Part shown: positions 11,100 to 22,059 of the stretch, one piece after another
Numbering within the stretch: position 1 is the stretch's first letter
Layout of the letters: each line of letters begins with the position of its first letter
Origin: Aegilops tauschii subsp. strangulata
Taxonomy: Eukaryota; Streptophyta; Magnoliopsida; Poales; Poaceae
Direction of reading: 5' to 3'
DNA length: 64,000 bases
Assembly: GCF_002575655.3 (NCBI RefSeq)
Contig: NC_053040.3
Coordinates: 466,040,780-466,104,779, forward strand
Notes under the pieces: model-generated
What the model saw: only the letters and a program-made list of their open reading frames with translations
Database searches by the model: none
Told to the model about the DNA's origin: nothing
Program-made: the position numbers and the translations under genes

Positions 11100-13117
11100 A
11101 TAAGCAGCAGAAGAGACCAATTAGTACCAGGATTATACATCGACTAATTATACACCTGACCCCATTTATAAAACATGCGATGTATTCCACAATACAAAGA
11201 ACAACTACCGTTAATAGGTTGTTGTTTAGAAGGTTTCCCACATGTGTATCAGAGAACAAACATATGATCTAAGGTGAAACATTAGTGCCATGGTTAGTGG
11301 TAATTGGTAAATGCTATTTCTTTCTTTAGTCGATTTCATTTGCCTTGGTCTGAGAAAAAAATGCTACAGTTAGGAAATGCAAACATCAGATTAGAAATTA
11401 TGTAGAATAGATAATCAACTTTGCTGATTCCTAATAATAGACTTATTGATTGACATTTAGGATCAAAATGCAACCAATGAAAAAAGAAAACAGAGGATCA
11501 GAGACAAGCCATGTCTTGCATTGTTTCTATTTTTGTGTTTACGGAAGTACCTAATGGTATTTTTATGATGTTTTGCAGCTGGTGAAAACGTATGAAATTG
11601 CATTGTTTTGCAGCTGGTGAAAGAAGCACCTAATTGCATTAACACATGTCCAGTTCCAATAGAAATCTTGGGGTACATTCATGCTTGAGACCCATAACAG
11701 GAGCTTACTAGCATTATGCATGCATTAACACATGCATCAAGCACCAACTGCATTGTTTTGCAGCTGGTGAAAGAAGCACCTAAACTACAATACCTTACAT
11801 GTAAGCAGTGCAAAAGGAGATGAAGAAGATATCAGTTGCTAAACCCGACAGCAATTGTTACACCGCTTTAATATCTCTCAACACTTTCTAGTAGCAACTA
11901 ACAACCTGTATCATCATATAAGGTTTGCCCTATTGAAGTTTTGCACGATTTGGAATATATAACAATTAATGATGTAATATGGCAATGAAGCAATTGCATT
12001 AAAAAAACTAAGACATGTGGAAGAGTGGACATTGTACCTGTCAAGGGAGAGGATTGCTCTGCGACACCACCACTTCTCAAACTTGGCCTTCACAACACAC
12101 TACATAGACAGATGTAAACTAAAATATGAATTCCTTTGCACTGGGATCATAAAACAAAATATTTAGAACTGAATCATATAGTAATTAATCTCAATCTACA
12201 GGGCTGCTGCACTCTAATCTTTGCAAAAGAACAAAAAAATAACATTGTTTTAACCTAAACAGAAGTGCCAAATACTAAACAATGACCATTATTGTTATAC
12301 TAGTGAACTATCTGCTAGAGATTCTACACCCATACTGAAAGAAATGTACGAGGCTACGAGCCTGGCTCAAGAAGGAATACTCCAACAGGCTATGCATTCC
12401 CAATGTTTGGTGTGTGACTGACTTTTGTGTACACTAGGCCATCACTGAATACACGAGTATGATATCCATATCAGAGGTTGATGAATACAGATGTTGTTAT
12501 GTTGATTACATCGGCGAGTGTGCAAAGTGGTCATAGTGAATTAGAAAATAACAGAAACAGAGGACCCTCTTTTAAAGTGCTCGCAATTGTTTTTTAGTTT
12601 GATATGTCTTCACAATATGGGTGTGTGCATTTCTCAAATACAGAGGCCCTATGATCTTCTTAACTTATCTGAAAAATATTATTCGACATTTCAGGCCTTG
12701 GATTACTGTCAGCTACGAGATGAAGTTCGGAGAAAGGAGCTAAAAGTTGACTCACCAAGTCTGCTCTATATTGTATCATACAGTTCATATTTTGTTTCTT
12801 CGGAAATTTCTGAAATTCAAAGTTACCCTCGAAGTGGTAGAGAATGGACAGAACTAGAGCATGGGCCATTGTCAGCTTTTGTGTTAGTACCTTGAGCCCT
12901 GGTCACCTTGAGCTTCTGTGTTATTACCTACGAGCTGCCACCTTTTTGGCGCACCAGGGAGCTGGAGTGGCTGGAGGTCGAGCTGGGCTGCTAGACGTCG
13001 ATGGGGCGGATCTCGACTGCGAGGGAGTCAGTCCATGGTGATGGAGTCGACGCTGGACAGGTGGGAGGGAATGGGGAATGGTGGAGAGAGGGAGGAAGGA
13101 GGAAGGAGGAGAGGTAC
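11100..13117 (-). other. Probable long leader intron of the CACTA B3 gene
   Basis: About 2 kb lies between the candidate leader exon donor at 13117 and the ATG exon acceptor just before 11094 (minus strand CTTATCAG). It is AT-rich and has no convincing coding sequence. The phrase TTTTGCAGCTGGTGAAA recurs near 11570, 11610 and 11755. Confidence 0.45.
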
Positions 13118-13390
13118 CTGGTCGCCGGAGGGGTCGGGGTCGGCGAAGGGGTCGCGGTCGGGATCCGAGCTCTTCCGGGTCCTCGCTCGCCGCGGTCGAA
13201 GGAGAGCAGGGGCCGGTGGCGGAGCACGGCAGGGGCAGGCGGGATGGGCGCGTCGGGGCCGCGCTCGCCGGCGTGCAGGCGCGGCGGACGGAGGGGCGGA
13301 GCAAGGGGGCGGCGGCGTACGGTTGGGGTCGAGGAGTGGGGAATCTGGCGAGCGAGGGAGGGAGGGAGGCGACAGTGCGAGGGGAACAAG
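13118..13390 (-). promoter_or_regulatory. Candidate 5' leader exon of the CACTA B3 gene
   Basis: This GC-rich block reads on the minus strand as a pyrimidine-rich leader ending GGCGACCAG followed by GTACCT, a good splice donor at 13117. It would join the acceptor just upstream of the ATG at 11094. Several frames are open here on both strands only because of base composition, so I do not call a protein. Confidence 0.4.
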
Positions 13391-13396
13391 TATAAA

Positions 13397-13482
13397 AATT
13401 CTAATGGCGCACCTCCCCCTGGTGCGCCATAAGTACGTCGATTCTAATGGCGCACCTCCCCCTGGTGCGCCATTAGAATTTT
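13397..13482. repeat. Internal GGCGCACC inverted pairs
   Basis: Two copies of TAATGGCGCACCTCCCCCTGG, each facing a GGTGCGCCAT, lie next to the candidate leader exon. This places putative transposase-type motifs directly at the presumed promoter of the cargo gene. Confidence 0.75.
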
Positions 13483-13544
13483 GTTTTACTTACTAGCCCG
13501 ACTGGTCAGGTTATATCCCACCTAACCCTATCTCCATCAGAACA

Positions 13545-13616
13545 CGCCCACTAGCCCGACTGGTCAGCACGCAACACACACACTAGGAGGTCCTGGGTTC
13601 GATTCCCAGGCTCCCC
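13545..13616 (+). pseudogene. tRNA-like relic with A and B boxes
   Basis: TAGCCCGACTGGTCAG fits the internal A box of tRNA genes. CCTGGGTTCGATTCCCAGG forms a T arm containing the B box, followed by GCTCCCC. The 5' acceptor strand does not pair with that 3' end and the anticodon arm is unclear, so this is not a working tRNA. The A-box segment is repeated at 13494-13509 without a B box. Confidence 0.5.
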
Positions 13617-13626
13617 AATTTTTTTA

Positions 13627-13844
13627 TGCATTTAAAATGCTGTTTGATATTTATTTGTGTTTAAATATGTTCAAACTTGTTTAAATCATAACAGTAATTT
13701 TTTTTAATAAAAACAGTAATAATTTTTATAAAAAATGCATTTAAAATGCTGTTTGATATTTATTTGTGTTTAAATATGTTGAAACTTGTTTAGATCATAA
13801 CAGTAATATTTTTTTATAAAAACAGTAATAATTTTTATAAAAAC
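13627..13844. repeat. 109-bp AT-rich tandem duplication
   Basis: Two head-to-tail units begin TGCATTTAAAATGCTG at 13627 and 13736 and match nearly throughout. The unit ends in runs of T and A. It shows no coding potential. Confidence 0.85.
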
Positions 13845-14545
13845 AGGGTGCGGGGGGTGCTCGGCGGCGGTGGAGCGGGGGAGGGTGCGGTGGGTCATCG
13901 GGGGTTGCGGGGGGTGCTCTGTCCTTGTCGTTACCGGTGTAGGATTCCATCGTTACCCCGGAGTTCTGATAACCATCGCTCTTCATGTCCTTGTCCTCGG
14001 TGTAGAATGTGTAGCTGTTGAATGCGAGGCAGAGGTTGCGGCGCACGCGGGCGAGGGCGAGGTTGGTGTCGGCCCTGCGGCGCTGCTCCGGCGAGAGTGG
14101 GGTGGGGTCGGAGGGGAGGATGGGGAGAGGGAGGCGGCGGGGGCGCGGATTGGGAGCGGACGGAGAGGAACTGGCGCGGGGGAGAGGGACGAAGGGGGAC
14201 TGGCGAGGGAGAGGGAGGAATTAGCTATAGCATTCATTTGTGACGGTGGAGCAGGCCGAAGAGGGTGCAGGGGGTCGTCGGCGGCGGTGGAGCGGGCCGG
14301 GGAGGGTGCGGTGGGTCATCGGCGGCGGTGGAGCAGGGGAGCTAGGGTGCGGTGGGTCGTCGGCGGCGGTGGAGCAGGGGAGGGTGCGGTGGGTCGTCGG
14401 CGGCGGCGGTGGAGCAGGGAAGGGTGCGGTGGGTCGTCGGCGGCGGTGGAGCGGGGGAGGGTGCGGGGGGTCGGCGGCGGCGCCCGGTGGAGCGGGGTAG
14501 AGGGTGCAGGGGGTGCTCGGCGGCGAGGGGGACCGGATCTGGCGA
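13845..14545. repeat. GC-rich minisatellite
   Basis: Units of about 37 bp built from GGCGGCGGTGGAGC, GGGGAGGGTGCGGTGGG and TCGTC recur, once near 13860 and in series from about 14250 to 14545. The long open frames here on both strands are a by-product of GC-rich repeats. The middle part (13910-14240) is GC-rich non-repetitive sequence. Confidence 0.8.
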
Positions 14546-14599
14546 GGTGGGATAGCGATCGCGAGATGGAGGGGGATCGAGATCAAGTGTCCATGAAAT

Positions 14600-14983
14600 A
14601 TACACTAATGGCGCACGGGGAGCAGTGCGCCATTACTAGCTTAAACTAGTAATGGCGCACTGCACCAGGTGCGCCATTAGTAGTTTTGCAAAAAAGTAAA
14701 AAATAAAAAAATATTTTAGTGGCGCACTATGTTGCTGGTGCGCCATTACTAGTTACAACTAGTAATGGCGCACTATGTCCTGGTGCGCCATTAGTATGTC
14801 TGGCAAAATAAAATAAAATAAAATTTGTTACTAATGGCGCACCGTTTGTCTGGTGCGCCATTAGTGTCTTTCACACTAATGGCGCACCAGCACATGGTGC
14901 GCCATTGCTATATAGCAATGGCGCACCACATGTCTGGTGCGCCATTAGTGGCCATTCCATCTATAGCCCTTTTCCTAGTAGTG
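14600..14983 (-). repeat. Right subterminal array and terminal inverted repeat
   Basis: About a dozen copies of TAATGGCGCAC and GGTGCGCCATTA occur in facing pairs, mirroring the left end. They end in CCTTTTCCTAGTAGTG, the complement of the left terminus. Confidence 0.9.
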
Positions 14984-15040
14984 TGGAGGCCCAACAACGT
15001 CTACAAGAAGAAGGTTGCGTAGTAGACATCAAGCAGTTTC

Positions 15041-15058
15041 TGGCGCCGTTGCCGGGGA
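15041..15058 (+). other. Primer-binding site, tRNA-Asp type
   Basis: TGGCGCCGTTGCCGGGGA begins 9 bp after the LTR end at 15031. It is identical to the site of the minus-strand element at 1446-1463. Confidence 0.88.
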
Positions 15059-15156
15059 GGTGAGTGCTTGAAGGTATATCTTTAGATCTTGCAATCGAAT
15101 CTTTTTGTTCCTTGTTTTATCACTAGTTTAGTTTATAAAAAGAAAATTACAAAAAA

Positions 15157-16995
15157 ATGGAATTGAGTTTGCCTCATACACTTCATCTTTTTAATATCTT
15201 TCGTGAGAATGATGGAAAGGAAACTTGTGCTCAAGTGCTAGAAGAAGAAGTCTATAAAATGTTTGGCACTAAATATTTGAATGATGAGCATGATTGCAAT
15301 GTTGTTAGTATGAACTCCTTGAATATCCATAGTACTAATGATGATTGCACTAGTCATGATGAAAATGTCTCTTATAAGCATGTCAATTTCTGTGGAGTTC
15401 ATAGAGCTTGCAAGTACACACCCAATAGGGAAAATAGATTTTGCAAGAGGCATAAGTATTTGGAAACTAAATGGTTGCAAGAAAGGCTAGATGTTTGTGC
15501 TGAAAATTTAAAATTTCTGCGCCATACTTGTGAACTTTGCAATGAACATGGTCATTTAAATCTCCAATGCAAATTGTTTCATGATCGAATCATGTCCAAA
15601 AATTGTGATGACTTGATTTCCCTTGCACATCATAATGAACTTAGTTTGCTTTTGGGTTATGAAGAAATGAAACGTATAACTAAGCATATTCCAGAATATA
15701 ACCTTGAGAAATTCCTCGATATTGATCTAGAAGAAATTTTTATGTATTGTGCGGTGAATTGCATTGAAAATCCTTATATTGCCAATTACATAAAGAAAAG
15801 AAAACAAATAGAAGATGAAGAGAATACTAATGAAAGGGAAGAGGCTTCCCAACATCCTCCTATTATTTCTTATGATGAATCAGGTAATGAGGAGGAGCCT
15901 TCTATTCAACCAATCTCATTAATAAGGAGCTCAAAAAAGAGGGTTAAACCCACACATGATGTGAAGAAGAAAAAGAAAAGACGGAGGAGCAAAGGTAGAA
16001 AGGTATCCCTCCCAAATGATGTTGCTCCTATTACTCATTGTGATGATGATAATTGCTATACTATTGGTGCTATCCATACTATTAATGATGAGAGTGATTA
16101 TGCTTATGATATGAAAAGGCCCAAGCTTTGGGATGCTATGTTTGATGAGAATGACATGTTTGAGAATATATTTGATGCAATTAATGTTTGTCCCAAGCTT
16201 GGGGATGCTATGTTTAATGAAGATGATATTTTTAGCCTCCCAAGTTTTGATGAGCAAATTTGTTATGATGATAGCATGCCTCCTACTTATGATGATTATA
16301 TTGATGAAAGTGGGTTTGGAAGAGTGTCAACTTTAGGAAGTAATGATCCCACTATTTTGGAGGATGTTGAATCTTATTGTGATAATTATGAAAGTGGATT
16401 TGGAGAGGTCATGACTTTATTTAGTAATGATTCCACTATCTTGGAAGAGGTTTCAATTGATTATGATGAGAACAAAGTTGCTACTTATGATGATTATTGT
16501 GATGATACTTATGCTATAAAAAGTAGCGATGATTATATTTATAAAACTTGTCATGATTCTGATTACCCTTTTTCTGAACATTACCCTTTTAATGTGGAAA
16601 CAATTTATAGTATTTGAGTTTCTTATGATACTCCCACTATTCTGAATGAGAATTTTTTTGCTTATGTGGAGAGTAATAAAATTTCTATGCTTGTAGATCA
16701 TGAAAAGAATGCTTTAGGTGCTGGTTATATTGTTGAATTCATTCATGATGCTACTGAAAATTATTATGAGGGAGGAATATATGCTTGTAGGAATTGCAAT
16801 AATATCAAGTTTCCTCTCTATGTGCTTAAAGTTTTGAAGTTATGCTTGTTTTGCCTTCCTATGCTAGTTGATTATTGTTCCCATAAGTTGTTTGCTCACA
16901 AAATCCCTATGCATAGGAAGTGTGTTAGACTTAAATGTGCTAGTCATATTCTTCATGATGCTCTCTTTATGTTCCAATTCTTATCTTTTATGTGA
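15157..16995 (+). pseudogene. ORF of unknown function in a non-autonomous Gypsy element
   Basis: From the ATG at 15157 the frame is open for 486 codons, stops at TGA 16615-16617, and then stays open in the same frame to 16995, about 612 codons in all. One nonsense change is the simplest explanation. The protein is acidic and Asp/Tyr-rich toward the C-terminus, with a basic patch KKKKKRRRSKGRK near residue 270 that could be a nuclear signal. A Cys/His segment (CELCNEHGHLNLQC) near residue 128 resembles a zinc knuckle. Two imperfect repeats carry PKLWDAMFDEND / PKLGDAMFNEDD. It has no gag or pol signature that I recognise. Position after the primer-binding site suggests a structural role replacing gag, which is inference. 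Confidence 0.75.
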
Positions 16996-18517
16996 GCATC
17001 ATTGAAATCATCATGCCTAGCTAGGGGCGTTAAACGTTAGCGCTTGTTGGGAGGCAACCCAATTTTATTTTTGTTCCTTACTTTTTGTTCCTGTTTAGTA
17101 ATAAATAAATCATCTAGCCTCTGGTTATATGTGGTTATATGTTTTAATTAGTGTTTGTGCCAAGTAGAACCTTTGGGAAGACTTGGGTGAAGTCTTTATG
17201 AGCATGCTGTAAAAAACAGAAACTTTAGCGCTCACGAGATGTGCTGCCATTTTTTACTGGAGAGTGATTTTAGGTTGATTCTTTTTGCAGATGATTAATA
17301 GATAAATTCCTCACTTCCACCAATTTATTTAAGAATTTTTGGAGTTCCAGAAGTATATGTTTGATACAGATTACTACAGACTGTTCTGTTTTTACAGATT
17401 CTGTTTTCATTGTGTTGTTTGCTTATTTTGATGAATCTATGAGTAGTATCAGAGAAGTTGAAATACAGTAGATATTACACCAATATGAATTTATAATGAG
17501 TTCACAACAGTACCTAAGTGGTGGTTTTATTTTCTTATACTAACGGAGCTTACGAGTTTTCTGTTGAGTTTTGTGTTGTGAAGTTTTCAAGTTTTGGGTA
17601 AAGATTCGATGGACTATGGAATAAGGAGTGGCAAGAGCCTAAGCTTGGGGATTCCCAAGGCACCCCAAGACAATATTCAAGGACAACCAAGAGCCTAAGC
17701 TTGGGGATGCCCCGGAAGGCATCCCCTCTTTCGTCTTCGATCATCGGTAACTTTACTTGGAGCTATATTTTTATTCACCACACGATATGTGTTTTGCTTG
17801 GAGTGTCATTTTATTTTGTTTTGCTTGCTGTTTGAATAAAATATCAAGATCTGAAATTCTTAAATGAGAGAGAATCTTCACATAGTTACATAATTATTTA
17901 ACTACTCATTGATCTTCACTTATATCTTTTTGGAGTAGCTTGTCATTTACTCGTGTGCTTCACTTATATCCTATGAGTAAATAGTTGAATGAGCGAATAT
18001 CATAAATCTGAAATTATATATGCTTCATATGCTTATCCCATGGGGAGTAATGACTTCACATATAAGAAGTAGAGGTAGTAAATTTATTGAAGGTTAGCAG
18101 ACATTGTATTGGTCACTTGAACAATTCATGAAAGAATATTGAGGGAAGAGAGATTTCACATATAAATATACTATCTTGGACATCTTTTATGACTGTGAGC
18201 ACTCATTAAAATATGACATGCTAAAAGGTTTATGTTGGACAAGGAAGACAACGTAATGGGTTATGTTTTCTTATATTGTCATGGATCATTCAACATGCTG
18301 AGCTTGCCTTTCTACCCCATGCTAGCCAATTCTTTGCACCAAGTAGAGATACTACTTGTGCTTCCAAACATCCCTTAAACTAGTATTGCCATGAGAGTCC
18401 ACCATACCTACCTATGGATTGAGTAAGATCCTTCAAGTAAGTTTTCATTGGTGCATGCAATAAAAATTGCTCTCTAAATATGTATGATCTATTAGTGTGG
18501 AGAAAAATTGCTCTCTC
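16996..18517 (+). other. 3' non-coding region of the second Gypsy element
   Basis: No gene is visible. It contains the phrase AGCCTAAGCTTGGGGAT twice (about 17636 and 17692), with purine-rich stretches expected near a polypurine tract. No 3' LTR follows; Copia sequence begins at 18518. Confidence 0.6.
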
Positions 18518-18706
18518 ACATGATCACACCTTAGTACTCTTTGGGTGTTAATCACATAGCGATGTGAACTAGATTATTGACTCAGTAAAACCATTTGGGT
18601 ATTAGTCACATGGCGATGTGAACTAATCCCATAGTGATGTGAACTATTGGTGTTAAATCACATGGCGATGTGAACTAGATTATTGACTATAGTGCAAGTG
18701 GGAGAC
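18518..18706 (+). repeat. Copia 3' untranslated region with tandem motif and right copy of the duplication
   Basis: 18518-18623 repeats 7794-7900. It is followed by two more TCACATGGCGATGTGAAC-type units, the phrase CTAGATTATTGACT and the polypurine tract GTGCAAGTGGGAGAC directly before the LTR at 18707. Confidence 0.82.
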
Positions 18707-19172
18707 TGAAGGAAATATGCCCTAGAGGCAATAATAAAGTTGTTATTTATATTTCCTTATACCATGATAAATGTTTATTATTCATGCTAGAATTCTATTG
18801 ACCGGAAACTTGATACATGTGTGAATACATAGACAAAACAAAGTGTCCCTAGTATGCCTCTACTAGACTAGCTCGTTAATCAAAGATGGTTAAGTTTCCT
18901 AACCATAGACATGTGTTGTCATTTGATGAACGGGATCACATCATTAGAGAATGATATGATGGACAAGACCAATCCGTTAGCTTAGCATAATGATCGTTTA
19001 GTTTTATTGCTATTGCTTTCTTCATGACTTATACATGTTCCTCTGACTATGAGATTATGCAACTCCTGAATACCGGAGGAACACTTTGTGTGCTATCAAA
19101 CGTCACAACGTAACTGGGTGATTATAAAGATGCTCTACAGGTGTCTCCGAAGGTTTTTGTTGGGTTGGCATA
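18707..19172 (+). repeat. Copia 3' LTR, truncated
   Basis: 466 bp are readily aligned with the start of the complete LTR at 20250-21972. Homology stops at GGCATAGAT, where LINE-related sequence begins, so the rest of the LTR is missing. Confidence 0.88.
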
Positions 19173-19281
19173 GATGAGGGAGAAATATCGTTATCCGGAC
19201 TATCTGCCATGTTTTTTTACTATTGTCAAAGTAAGAAAGGCTCCTACTGCATGTATATTACTGGGAATAAACTGAATGTTA

Positions 19282-20149
19282 TCTATAATAGCTAAATAGT
19301 TGATCCCCACAATCTGATTTCTCTGCCCTCTCGTGTGTCCACGTCATCTTAATTTTTTCGGCCGTTTGATTTACCAGATGTGGCCAAGATCTGTGACGAA
19401 GAGTTGCCCCCAACCCCCATTCGCTGGTCGTCCCTCCCGTTCGGCTACGCCCCCACAGAAGTGGAAGCGAAGCTTTTCTCCCACCGAAACGTCAGCGATG
19501 GAATCCCTTCTCATGATCTGGTCACCCCGACTTCCACCTCCATCTCTTTTTCTCCAAACGACACAAATCCCTTGGGGCGATGGACGCAGCTGAGCCCAGC
19601 CTCCTCTAGGCTTCGCGCCCACGATCAGGATGAGAACTGGCGGCTACGGCGGCGACGGCGGGGCAAAGGCACGATTGCAAGACCATCGATTTGGAGGATG
19701 GGTACGTGGGACTTATCTGAAAGGTCGAGCCTATCGATTTTAATTGTTACTCTGATACCTTCAGTAGGTGATCGCCGTTGCTAAGGCTGCTCTTTTCTGG
19801 CTAGATTGTCAGGATGGATCATCATCGGCAGGTAAGGTGTGGACATTGAGATGATCTGGATGGTCATAAATTGCTTATTTCATATTACATACTTTTTAAA
19901 GAAATTTTGGTGTTGTATTGGCTTGCTTGCCTTTCCATTTGAACAATTTTCTTCTGCTGGTCCTATCTCAAAGCATCTTCATATATTTGTACAAAAATGA
20001 AGCTATTCAACATTTTAAATATAAATATCAGTATTCCGTTGTAACTTCAATTGATGTCATATTTCATTTTTCATTTAGCCAGGTGCACTTACTATGAAGC
20101 TACATATAAAAGGAGAAAGTCCCACAGCAACACGCGGTGTATCATCTAG
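19282..20149 (+). mobile_element. Non-autonomous Helitron
   Basis: It starts TCTATAATAGCTAAATAGTT after an A and ends ATCATCTAG before a T, matching the Helitron rule A|TC...CTRR|T with no target duplication. The stretch CCCACAGCAACACGCGGTG just before the end resembles the grass Helitron 3' hairpin (CCCGCAGCAACGCGCGGG), though decayed. No Rep/helicase gene fits in 868 bp. The GC-rich part 19380-19780 may be captured gene sequence, but I recognise no domain. Confidence 0.7.
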
Positions 20150-20249
20150 TATTTACAAAAGGGAGGACACACTACTATCAAGAATGTGAGGGTAGAGCAA
20201 ACAACAAAAGTTTCAACAGTCTACTTGCTTATGTGATGAAGGCTACAAA

Positions 20250-21972
20250 TGAAGCAAATATGCCCTAGAGGCAATAATAAAGTTGTTATTTATATTTCCT
20301 TATATCATGATAAATGTTTATTATTCATGCTAGAATTGTATTGACTGGAAACTTGATACATCTGTGAATACATAGACAAAACAAAGTGTCCCTAGTATGC
20401 CTCTACTAGACTAGCTCGTTAATCAAAGATGGTTAAGTTTCATAACCATAGACATGTGTTGTCATTTGATGAACGGGATCACGTCATTAGGAGAATGATG
20501 TGATGGACAAGACCCATCCGTTAGCTTAGCATAATGATCATATAGTTTTATTGCTATTGCTTTCTTCATGACTTATACATATTCCTCTGTCTATGAGATT
20601 ATGCAACTCCCGAATACCGTAGGAACACATTGTGTGCTGTCAAACGTCACAACATAACTGGGTGATTATAAAGATGCTCTACAGGTGTCTCCGATGGTGT
20701 TTGTTGAGTTGGCATAGATCAAGATTAGGATTTGTCACTCCGTGTATCGAAGAGGTATCTCTGGGCCCTCTCGGTAATGCTCATCACTATAAGCCTTGCA
20801 AGCAATGTGACTAATGAGTTAGTTGCAGGATGATGCATTGCAGAACGAGTAAATAGACTTGCCGGTGACGAGATTGAACTAGGTATGATGATACCGACGA
20901 TCGAATCTCGGGCAAGTAACATACCGATGACAAAGGGAACAATGTATGTTGTTATGCGGTTTGACCGATAAAGATCTTCGTAGAATATGTAGGAACCAAT
21001 ATGAGCATCTAGGTTCCGCTATTGGTTATTCACCAGAGATGTGTCTCGGTCATGTCTACATAGTTCTCGAACCCGTAGGGTCCGCACGCTTAATGTTCGA
21101 TGACGATTTGTATTATGAGTTATGTGATTTGATGACCGAAGTTCGTTCAGAGTCCCGGATGAGATCACGGACATGACGAGGAGTCTCGAAATGGTCGAGA
21201 AATAAATATTGATATATTGGACGATATTATTCGGACACCGGATGAGTTCCGAGGGGTACTAGATAATCGGAATGCCGGAGGGTTATCGGAACACCCCGGG
21301 GGAACTAATGGGCCTTCATGGACCTTAGTAGGAAGAGAGGAAGGGCCACAAGGGGCTGCCCCCTGGGTCCGAATTGGACTAGGGGAAGGGGGCGGCGCCC
21401 CCCTTTCCTTTCTTTCCCTTCCCTCTCTCCCTTCCTTCTCCCCCCTCTTCCTTAGGTGGAAACCTACTAGGACTTGGAGTCCTAGTAGGATTCCCCTCTC
21501 CTAGCGCGCCCTAGGAGGGCCGACCGGCCTCCCCTCCCCTCCTTTATACACGGGGGCAGGGGGGCACCCTAGGACACACAAGTTTCTCTTATCCGTGTGT
21601 GGTGCCCCCCTCCACAGTTACACACCTCGGTCATATCGTCGTAGTGCTTAGGCGAAGCCCTGCGCCAGTAACTTCATCATCACCGTTGCCACACCGTCGT
21701 GCTGGCAGAACTCTCCCTCGGCCTCAACTGGATCAAGAGTTCGAGGGACGTCATTGAGCTGAATGTGTGCTGATCGCGGAGGTGCCGTACATTCGGTACT
21801 TGGATCGGTTGGATCGCGAAGACGTTCAACTACATCAACTGCGTTACTAAAGGCTTTCGCTTTCGGTCTACGAGGGTACACGGACACACTCTCCCTACTC
21901 GTTGCTATGCATCTCCTAGATGGATCTTGCGTGATCGTAGGTAAAAGTTTTGAAATACTGCGTTCCCCAACA
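20250..21972 (+). repeat. Copia solo LTR
   Basis: The 1723-bp LTR begins TGAAGCAAATATGCCC and ends GCGTTCCCCAACA. The target duplication ACAAA is present at 20245-20249 and 21973-21977. It is the same family as the truncated LTR at 18707. Internal sequence is gone, so LTR-LTR recombination has occurred. Confidence 0.94.
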
Positions 21973-22059
21973 ACAAAAGCACTAATAAAATGCTTCTTGG
22001 TAGCAGACACTCTAAAGCTTAAGTTTGCAAAGTCAGTGTTGAATCTTTGCTTTCAGGAT

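Larger units (their letters stand above)
9468..14983. mobile_element. CACTA transposon (5.5 kb) carrying a B3-domain gene
   Basis: The left end reads CACTACTAGAAAAAGG and the right end is its inverted complement (CCTTTTCCTAGTAGTG). The 3-bp target duplication TGG is present at 9465-9467 and 14984-14986. Both subterminal regions hold arrays of TAATGGCGCACC in both orientations, as CACTA elements have for transposase binding. No TNPA- or TNPD-like gene is visible. The cargo is a minus-strand B3-domain gene with a GC-rich upstream exon. It is therefore a non-autonomous element that has picked up, or evolved to carry, a DNA-binding protein. Confidence 0.93.
7901..15031 (+). repeat. 5' LTR of the second Gypsy element, split by a CACTA
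   Basis: LTR sequence lies at 7901-9467 and 14987-15031, about 1.61 kb once the CACTA and one TGG duplication are removed. It starts TGATACG and ends ACATCA, just before the primer-binding site spacer. A TATATAT box at 8251-8257 is the probable U3 promoter. Confidence 0.85.
7901..18517 (+). mobile_element. Athila-type Gypsy retrotransposon without pol, 3' end missing
   Basis: The plus-strand element begins with an LTR at 7901 (TGATACGTCTCCAACGTATC), interrupted by a CACTA transposon, and ending at 15031. It continues with a tRNA-Asp primer-binding site, one long ORF of unknown function and about 1.5 kb of non-coding sequence. It then stops abruptly at 18517 against Copia sequence. No gag, protease, RT or integrase is present, which matches the non-autonomous Sabrina-like elements of Triticeae. 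The 3' LTR is absent and the left flank TGAAC has no partner on the right, so the 3' end was deleted. Confidence 0.82.
3058..19172 (+). mobile_element. Ty1/Copia retrotransposon, decayed host of nested insertions
   Basis: Pieces of one plus-strand Copia element can be followed across three insertions: 3058-4289, 5854-7900 and 18518-19172. The first two rejoin perfectly once the solo LTR at 4290-5853 and one AATAG duplication are removed. The polyprotein order is gag zinc knuckle, protease, integrase, reverse transcriptase, which is the Copia order. The 3' LTR begins TGAAGGAAATATGCCCTAGA at 18707, after a purine-rich tract. The 5' LTR is not in the window. It is related to the Angela/Maximus group of Triticeae by LTR sequence; the exact family is unsure. 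Confidence 0.82.

Noticed and set aside
12918..13496. Long overlapping frames on both strands in the GC-rich block
   Set aside because: They arise from base composition. The block fits better as a leader exon of the minus-strand B3 gene.
13545..13616. Functional tRNA gene
   Set aside because: The acceptor stem does not pair and the anticodon arm is not formed; only the A and B boxes are credible.
13870..14649. Plus-strand frame of 259 codons rich in Gly and Arg
   Set aside because: It translates the 37-bp minisatellite and has no non-repetitive domain.
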